From an uncultured Spartobacteria bacterium (GTDB lineage: Bacteria; Verrucomicrobiota; Verrucomicrobiae; Chthoniobacterales; UBA6821), in NCBI GenBank assembly GCA_903919105.1, contig CAIXGT010000214.1:1-6579 (forward strand): a stretch of 6,579 bases of DNA. Direction: 5' to 3'. Shown one piece after another: positions 1-6,579 of the stretch (position 1 is its first letter; each line of letters starts with the position of its first letter). Under the pieces are notes generated by a model. It saw only the letters and a program-made list of their open reading frames with translations, made no database searches and had not been told where the DNA came from. The position numbers and the translations under genes are program-made.

Positions 1-1
1 C

Positions 2-946
2 AGACGCAAAGGAGTCGGCCCCGCGCGCCGTCAGCATCTCCTCGAGGTGAATGTGCGAACGGCAAGTATGAAACGTCAGCATCGTGGCAAGGCGAGCGGC
101 TTTCTTTGGAGAGCATTCTTCATCGTGATCGTGCTCGGCCTACTGGCGGCTGGAGCTCGGATCGCTTGCGAAAAATTCTTTTTCAAGAACCCCGAGTATG
201 ATCTCAAGCACCTAGTCGCCCATCTTAACGGGGTACTGTCACAGGAGGAATTGGTGAACCTGACTGGCTTCACGGAGGGGAAGAACATCTTTGGTCTCGA
301 CCTTGAGCAGGCGAACCAGAAACTGGCCGCCCTCCCCGAAGTGCGCTCCGTAAGCATCGAGCGGACGTTACCCGACACCATCGAGGTGGGGTTGGAGCCG
401 CGTGCACCAGTTTTCCTGTTTGTTGCCCCGGGAGAGAGCGAGGCGGCTGCCGGTGAATCATTCATCCCCGGCAAGAGTTTCCTCTGCGATAAGGATGGAG
501 TCATGATGCGTCCCGCCAGACTCGATGACAGATTTCTAGGGCTTCCCGTGCTTTGCGGCGTTTCTCTGGGCAATGCTGTCCCGGGCAAGAAACTGGAGAG
601 CTCGTCACTCGCCACGGCCCTGCTGTTGAGGCAGGTGCTTTCTGAACTTCCCGAAGAGACATTCCAGATCAGCTCGATCGATGTTTCCAAGCCCTATGCC
701 GCCGTCGTGACTGATGCCTCGGGTGCTAAATTCACATTTGGAACCCTTGGTGAAGCCGACATGCCGGCACAGCTCGCTCGTCTCCGCAAACTGCTCGACC
801 ATTGCCAGGAAACCGGCCGAAAGATTCAGACCGCTAATCTCATGGTCAGCCGCAATACGCCCGTTACTTTTGTGCTTACGCCCGAGCAAGGGTCTGACAA
901 AATAGCACCCGTCGCCTCCTCCAAAAAACCCCCGAAGCACAACTAG
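2..946 (+). CDS. ftsQ: Cell division protein FtsQ (DivIB-type), probably 5'-truncated by the window edge
   Basis: FtsQ is a bitopic inner-membrane divisome protein that links early ring components to the septal peptidoglycan machinery. Residues here are numbered from the GTG at 47. A basic cytoplasmic segment is followed by one membrane helix (about 19-37, AFFIVIVLGLLAAGA) and then a POTRA domain (about 46-120). The POTRA domain carries the family pattern: NIFGLDL, then LPEVRSVSIERTLPDTIEV, then EPRAPV. The FtsQ beta domain follows to about residue 265, with a short lysine-rich tail ending KKPPKHN. Start choice is unsettled. In-window candidates are GTG 47, GTG 53 and ATG 68, none with a Shine-Dalgarno motif. 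The frame stays open to base 2 and encodes basic residues plus 'RRQHLLEV', which looks like genuine FtsQ N-terminus, so the true start may lie upstream of the window. ftsA follows 24 bases downstream, and the context is a classic dcw cluster. Identity is clear from the POTRA pattern and neighbours; only the start is uncertain. Confidence 0.9.
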   Translation, partial: RRKGVGPARRQHLLEVNVRTASMKRQHRGKASGFLWRAFFIVIVLGLLAAGARIACEKFFFKNPEYDLKHLVAHLNGVLSQEELVNLTGFTEGKNIFGLDLEQANQKLAALPEVRSVSIERTLPDTIEVGLEPRAPVFLFVAPGESEAAAGESFIPGKSFLCDKDGVMMRPARLDDRFLGLPVLCGVSLGNAVPGKKLESSSLATALLLRQVLSELPEETFQISSIDVSKPYAAVVTDASGAKFTFGTLGEADMPAQLARLRKLLDHCQETGRKIQTANLMVSRNTPVTFVLTPEQGSDKIAPVASSKKPPKHN

Positions 947-970
947 CCTCCGGCAACCCACTTTTTCGCC

Positions 971-2194
971 ATGGCCAACGAGCAAATATTTGTGGGACTC
1001 GAAATCGGAACGACGAAGATCAGCGTCATCGTCGCCGAAGCCAGGGCCGATGATCAGATCAGCATTCTCGGGGTGGGGGAGACCCCGTCACGAGGCGTGC
1101 GCAAGGGGGAGATCGTCGATATGGAGACTGTTACTGAGTGCGTGCGCGAGGCGATCCTCGATGCCGAGGACAAGACGAATGTTGAAATCGGCAATGTCTG
1201 GGTCGCGATTACGGGATCCCATCTGGCAAGCTTCAATAACCGTGGCTCCCTGGCTCTTCGCGGCGAGAGGCAGATCGAACCCGAGGACCTGGAGGCCGTG
1301 GAGGTGAATGCAAAGGAGGTCGCCATCCCCACACCGAATACCTTTCTCCACACCATTCTTCAGGCTTATCACGTCGATGGGAATCAGAACGTCATCGATC
1401 CCCTTAAGTCGGAGGGAGCGCTGTTGGAGGCCGATTTTCACATTGTTCACGGGATCAAAACGCGGATCCACAACACGCTTCGCTGCATCGAGTCGCTGAA
1501 GATCGGCATCGAGGATGTCGTGCTCAGTTCGCTCGCCAGCGCCCAGGTTGTTCTTTCCCAAGATCAGAAGAACTACGGGGCTCTTATGATCGATATCGGA
1601 GGTGGAACGACTGATTACCTGGTCTATATCGATGGCGCCATCCGCCATAGCGGCGTGCTGGCTCTGGGAGGTGACCACATCACCAATGACATTTCCGTGG
1701 GGCTGAGGCTGCCGATTGCCAGGGCTGAACTTCTCAAGACCGAGGAGGGTTCAGCATCCGACCCGGTGAGTTCCGAGGGTGGGATTATCTCGCTGAAGAA
1801 CGACCCCAGATTCCTCGGTTGTGATGTCGATCGCATCTCCCTTGAAACGATCATTCACCTCCGAGTGAAGGAAATCTTCGAACTGATCCGCCGTGACATC
1901 GAGTCCTCGGGTGAGGGGATGATGGATCTCATCCGGGGAGTCATGATCACCGGTGGCTGTTCCAAGCTAAAAGGAATCGCCCAGGTTGCCGAGGAGGTCT
2001 TTGACATTCCGGTGGAGCTCACACGTGCCCGTAATGTCAGCGGCGCCACTCAGATTTTCGAGGACCCTCAATACTCCACCGCAATCGGACTGACCAAATA
2101 CGCGAGGCTCGTGACCAAGAATATCGCGCCCGAGAGTATGCTCGACCGGTTCACCCAGGGGCTTGGAAGTCTCTTCAAGAAACGTTCCCGATGA
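971..2194 (+). CDS. ftsA: Cell division protein FtsA, actin-like membrane anchor for FtsZ
   Basis: FtsA is an actin-fold ATPase that polymerises under the membrane and tethers FtsZ through the FtsZ C-terminal peptide. At 407 residues it is close to the usual length (about 420 in E. coli). Visible motifs are phosphate-1 GLEIGTTK (9-16), phosphate-2 IDIGGGTTD (207-215) and the adenosine motif ITGGCSKLKGI (326-336). The FtsA-specific 1C subdomain lies between about 84 and 162, where the SHLASFNNRG stretch is typical. The C-terminus MLDRFTQGLGSLFKKRSR is an amphipathic, basic helix that fits the membrane-targeting sequence. The ATG at 971 is supported because the first strand and phosphate-1 loop begin within ten residues of it. 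No Shine-Dalgarno motif is visible ahead of it. The stop codon overlaps the ftsZ start (ATGA). No key residue is missing, which contrasts with the altered FtsZ next door. Confidence 0.97.
   Translation: MANEQIFVGLEIGTTKISVIVAEARADDQISILGVGETPSRGVRKGEIVDMETVTECVREAILDAEDKTNVEIGNVWVAITGSHLASFNNRGSLALRGERQIEPEDLEAVEVNAKEVAIPTPNTFLHTILQAYHVDGNQNVIDPLKSEGALLEADFHIVHGIKTRIHNTLRCIESLKIGIEDVVLSSLASAQVVLSQDQKNYGALMIDIGGGTTDYLVYIDGAIRHSGVLALGGDHITNDISVGLRLPIARAELLKTEEGSASDPVSSEGGIISLKNDPRFLGCDVDRISLETIIHLRVKEIFELIRRDIESSGEGMMDLIRGVMITGGCSKLKGIAQVAEEVFDIPVELTRARNVSGATQIFEDPQYSTAIGLTKYARLVTKNIAPESMLDRFTQGLGSLFKKRSR
2191..2194 (+). other. ATGA stop/start overlap joining ftsA and ftsZ
   Basis: The ftsZ start ATG (2191-2193) shares bases with the ftsA stop TGA (2192-2194). 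No purine-rich Shine-Dalgarno motif precedes the ATG; the upstream bases read aagaaacgttcccg. Translation of ftsZ is therefore probably coupled to termination on ftsA, which would keep the two partners at linked levels. The overlap is directly visible; the coupling is inferred. Confidence 0.75.
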
Positions 2195-3495
2195 GTATCT
2201 CACCATCCCGTCGGATCCTGGCCGGTATTGGCAATGCCGGAGTCACCGTGCTCGACCTGCTTTCCGTCGAGTGCCCGGGCATGACAGGACTTCTGGCCGT
2301 CAACAATGATCCCGATTCGCTGAACGCCTCCATTGTCCGTGACAAAATCGAGGTGCCCGAGGGAGATCCGGGGGAGGGTTTCCGCGTGATCGACGAGGAA
2401 TTTGGACGGACCGTTGAGGGGGCCTCCGCGGTCATTCTTTGCGGTGGTCTCGGTGGGGAGACAGGTTCCTTCCTTCTGCCGGCCTTGGCCATTCGAGCCA
2501 AGTCGGCTGGATTGACTACGATGGCCTGTGTTGGCATGCCCTTCTCCTTCGAGGGAAAGCACAAGAGGGACCTTGCCGAGCGGGCCTTGGAGAAACTGCA
2601 AGAGATCTGTGATGCCGTTGTCGTGATCGGGAATGATCAACTCTCCGGCGGATCTCCATCGATAGCTGCCGTGGGTGAGGCCTTCGTTCTTTCCGACCGG
2701 ACCCTGTTAGCCGCCCTTCTAGCACTCACCGGGATGCTCTCCACTTCGGGACCCGTGAAGATCACCCGTGCTGACATTCACAATGTACTTGGAAAACCTG
2801 GTGCGCTCACCCATTTCGGATTTGGGAAGGCCGAGGGATCCAACCGGCTCCACGAGGCGCTGGAGAGAGCCCTGAAGAGTCCCCTCCTAACCCTGCCCGG
2901 CAAGGGGTCGGCCCTCAAGGAGTCGTCGATAATTCTTCTCCTGCTCCGCGGGGCCAAAGACATTTCCTTTGCGGAGGTTCAGGCCGTTGTCGGTAAAATT
3001 GAACAAATTGTCGGTGATAGCTGTCAAATAAAAGTGGGAGTCCACGCGGATGGACCTCTCGGATCGGCTCTGGAGCTCTATCTCCTGGCCTCTTCAGGAG
3101 GGATCGTCAGGAAACCCGCCAAAACAAGTGAAAGCAACGAATACGGCGAGCCGATCGGTCCGAATAGCCCAAGCAGTCGGATTGGGACAATCGGGACACA
3201 GTTGCCCCAACCACCCCAACCACCTCAACCAACTGGTGAGGAGGAGATGCTTTCAGGACACATTGAAGGGGCAAAGGGCGCTGACGAGCTCTTCCCGGTT
3301 CAGACAAAGCCTGCTTCCAAGTCGGGAAAGAAGGTCGCTGCCACTTCCAAGCAGATGCAGGGAACGCTTGCCTTGGACACCTACCAGCGGGGCCGCTTTG
3401 ACAAGAGCGAGCCGACCATCGTCGAGGGTGAAGATCTTGACGTTCCCACCTTTCTTCGCAAGGGGATCAAGCTCAACCCACCCACCAGGAAATAG
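2191..3495 (+). CDS. ftsZ: Divergent FtsZ-family protein (tubulin-like division GTPase) with altered nucleotide-binding motifs
   Basis: FtsZ normally polymerises into the GTP-dependent division ring. This 434-residue protein keeps the overall plan. It has a first strand with a glycine loop (GIGNAG, 12-17), AVNND (36-40, usually AVNTD), PFSFEG (117-122), IGND (146-149, usually IPND), SPLL after helix H9 and a recognisable C-terminal subdomain to about residue 308. A linker of roughly 90 residues follows, then a canonical tail with DLDVPTFLRK at 415-424, the peptide that binds FtsA. The core is unusual. The G-box GGGTGTG reads GGETGSF (88-94). The region between AVNND and the G-box is about 13 residues shorter than in E. 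coli and lacks the GAGANP T3 loop. The T7 loop NxDxxD reads KITRAD (190-195), keeping only the last Asp. Gene position directly after ftsA and the intact tail support the FtsZ assignment. Whether it binds or hydrolyses GTP cannot be assumed. It could be the sole FtsZ of this organism or a specialised paralogue. Confidence 0.9.
   Translation: MSISPSRRILAGIGNAGVTVLDLLSVECPGMTGLLAVNNDPDSLNASIVRDKIEVPEGDPGEGFRVIDEEFGRTVEGASAVILCGGLGGETGSFLLPALAIRAKSAGLTTMACVGMPFSFEGKHKRDLAERALEKLQEICDAVVVIGNDQLSGGSPSIAAVGEAFVLSDRTLLAALLALTGMLSTSGPVKITRADIHNVLGKPGALTHFGFGKAEGSNRLHEALERALKSPLLTLPGKGSALKESSIILLLLRGAKDISFAEVQAVVGKIEQIVGDSCQIKVGVHADGPLGSALELYLLASSGGIVRKPAKTSESNEYGEPIGPNSPSSRIGTIGTQLPQPPQPPQPTGEEEMLSGHIEGAKGADELFPVQTKPASKSGKKVAATSKQMQGTLALDTYQRGRFDKSEPTIVEGEDLDVPTFLRKGIKLNPPTRK
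3181..3231 (+). repeat. Two adjacent sets of 9-base tandem repeats in the ftsZ linker
   Basis: Two units, attgggaca and atcgggaca (3181-3198), encode IGT twice. Six bases later come three units, ccccaacca, ccccaacca and cctcaacca (3205-3231), encoding PQP three times. All are in frame with ftsZ and fall in its disordered linker (about residues 331-347). In-frame 9-base units can change copy number without breaking the gene, so linker length may vary between strains; that last point is inference. Confidence 0.8.
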
Positions 3496-3513
3496 CGGAT
3501 AAGCACCCCCACC

Positions 3514-6084
<2,571 letters not shown>

Positions 6085-6095
6085 ATCCTGATTTC

Positions 6096-6440
6096 ATGTC
6101 TCTCCGTGAAGTAACGATCAAGGAGGGACTTCCGACACTCGAGGAAGCCAAGCGCCGACTCCTACTGGAAGTGAGGCGTTGCCATGGAGAAGGCATCTCC
6201 GTTCTCAAGATCATCCATGGATATGGTTCGGGTGGCCGAGGAGGAGTGCTGAGGACGGGCTTAAGGAAGGTCTTTGCCGAGTATCAGCACGACGGTGACA
6301 TCCTGGGATATGCTTCAGGGGAGGAGTTCTCGATCTTCCACCCGGTTTCCCTTGAGATGATTACACTGGCCCCGGAACTCCGGACCGATCGGGATCTCGA
6401 GCGCTCCAATCCCGGCGTCAGCTTCCTTTGGATTCAGTGA
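6096..6440 (+). CDS. Small Smr-domain (MutS2 C-terminal-like) protein, function unknown
   Basis: This 114-residue protein carries a stand-alone Smr-like domain. Smr domains occur in MutS2 and in small proteins, where some act as nucleases on DNA or RNA. The diagnostic core is IIHGYGSGGRGGVLR at about residues 39-53, matching the Smr HGxGSG...LR motif, preceded by a helix (LEEAKRRLLLEVRR). The usual N-terminal LDLHG motif is absent; the matching strand reads VTIKEGLPT. The C-terminal G-x-T-x-V strand is replaced by YASGEEFSIF and an ending of type PELRTDRDLERSNPG. From memory, this combination belongs to a widespread uncharacterised Smr subfamily rather than a decayed gene, but I cannot confirm that here. 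The start at 6096 lies 11 bases after the clpB stop and lacks a Shine-Dalgarno motif. The 3' end overlaps the convergent AraC-type gene by 23 bases. Nuclease activity should not be assumed, and no cellular role is known to me. Confidence 0.85.
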   Translation: MSLREVTIKEGLPTLEEAKRRLLLEVRRCHGEGISVLKIIHGYGSGGRGGVLRTGLRKVFAEYQHDGDILGYASGEEFSIFHPVSLEMITLAPELRTDRDLERSNPGVSFLWIQ

Positions 6441-6579
6441 GGAATGATTGCCTGAACTCCCTGGGGCTTCTTCCCTTCCATCTCTTGAATGCAGTGGAAA
6501 AAGCCGCCGCCTCCGGATACCCGCATTCGCGACCAACTGAGGAAATATCAAGGTTGCTATCTCTGAGCAGTTTTTCGGC
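6418..6579 (-). CDS. AraC/XylS-family transcriptional regulator, C-terminal fragment cut by the window edge
   Basis: Reading the minus strand from the last base gives 53 codons and a TGA stop (complement of 6418-6420), with no start codon needed inside the window. The translation starts AEKLLRDSNLDISSVGRECG and continues GYPEAAAFSTAFKRWKGRSP, then REFRQS. This is the second helix-turn-helix of the AraC family, with the expected pattern A-x2-LL, I-x2-V/IA, GY, F-S-x-x-FKR and G-x-SP-x-x-FR. These proteins bind DNA as transcription activators, usually with a ligand-sensing N-terminal domain. That part lies beyond the right edge, so the ligand and target are unknown. A ten-residue tail follows the domain. 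The gene is convergent with the smr-like gene, sharing bases 6418-6440 in opposite directions. The family call is strong from the motif; the specific regulator cannot be named. Confidence 0.88.
   Translation of the reverse strand, partial: AEKLLRDSNLDISSVGRECGYPEAAAFSTAFKRWKGRSPREFRQSFLTESKGS

Noticed and set aside
1..50. Possible 3' end of an upstream gene (frame ending at TGA 48-50)
   Set aside because: Only 15 codons, with no recognisable motif. It competes with a more FtsQ-like reading of the same bases, so it is not called as a gene.
2990..3040. AT-richer patch in ftsZ with TTGAAC/TTGTCG-like hexamers that might be a promoter for clpB
   Set aside because: No well-spaced -10 partner could be picked out, the patch encodes conserved FtsZ residues, and promoter motifs in this group are not known well enough to call it.
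6315..6551. Minus-strand frame of 78 codons at the right end
   Set aside because: It overlaps the AraC-type fragment in a different minus-strand frame and the smr-like gene on the other strand. Its translation matches nothing, while the neighbouring frame gives a clear AraC helix-turn-helix.
6441..6579. Apparent non-coding tail after the smr-like gene, examined for a terminator or tRNA
   Set aside because: No stable hairpin with a T-run and no tRNA T-loop motif were found; the region is explained as the minus-strand AraC coding sequence.

Overview
The window is a tightly packed piece of a bacterial division and cell wall (dcw) cluster. Five co-directional plus-strand genes read ftsQ - ftsA - ftsZ (divergent) - clpB - smr-like. 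The 3' end of an AraC-family regulator enters from the right edge on the minus strand. The longest gap between genes is 24 bases, so there is no stretch above 300 bases without a gene. I see no RNA gene, insertion sequence, CRISPR array or convincing terminator.

Likely source: a Gram-negative-type bacterium with a moderately high G+C genome, most plausibly Verrucomicrobiota. This is inferred from the ftsQ-ftsA-ftsZ order, a basic FtsQ N-terminus with a 'LLEVNVR' stretch that resembles what I remember from that phylum, and an unusually divergent FtsZ. The absence of Shine-Dalgarno motifs is also compatible. No 16S or other firm marker is present, so the phylum call is moderate at best.

Layout. 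Bases 1-946: ftsQ, probably entering from beyond the left edge. Bases 971-2194: a well-conserved ftsA. Bases 2191-3495: ftsZ, overlapping ftsA by ATGA. Its GTP-binding and T7 motifs are heavily altered, but its FtsA-binding C-terminal peptide is textbook. Bases 3514-6084: a full-length, orthodox ClpB disaggregase only 18 bases after ftsZ. Bases 6096-6440: a small Smr-domain protein 11 bases after clpB. Bases 6418-6579, minus strand: the C-terminal helix-turn-helix of an AraC/XylS regulator, whose 3' end overlaps the smr-like gene by 23 bases.

How they work together: FtsA would anchor FtsZ polymers to the membrane through the FtsZ C-terminal peptide, and FtsQ would link the ring to the periplasmic division machinery. 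ClpB and the Smr protein have no established division role. Their close spacing suggests co-transcription with the division genes. The main point of interest is the FtsZ: the tail is conserved while the catalytic core has lost most signature residues.
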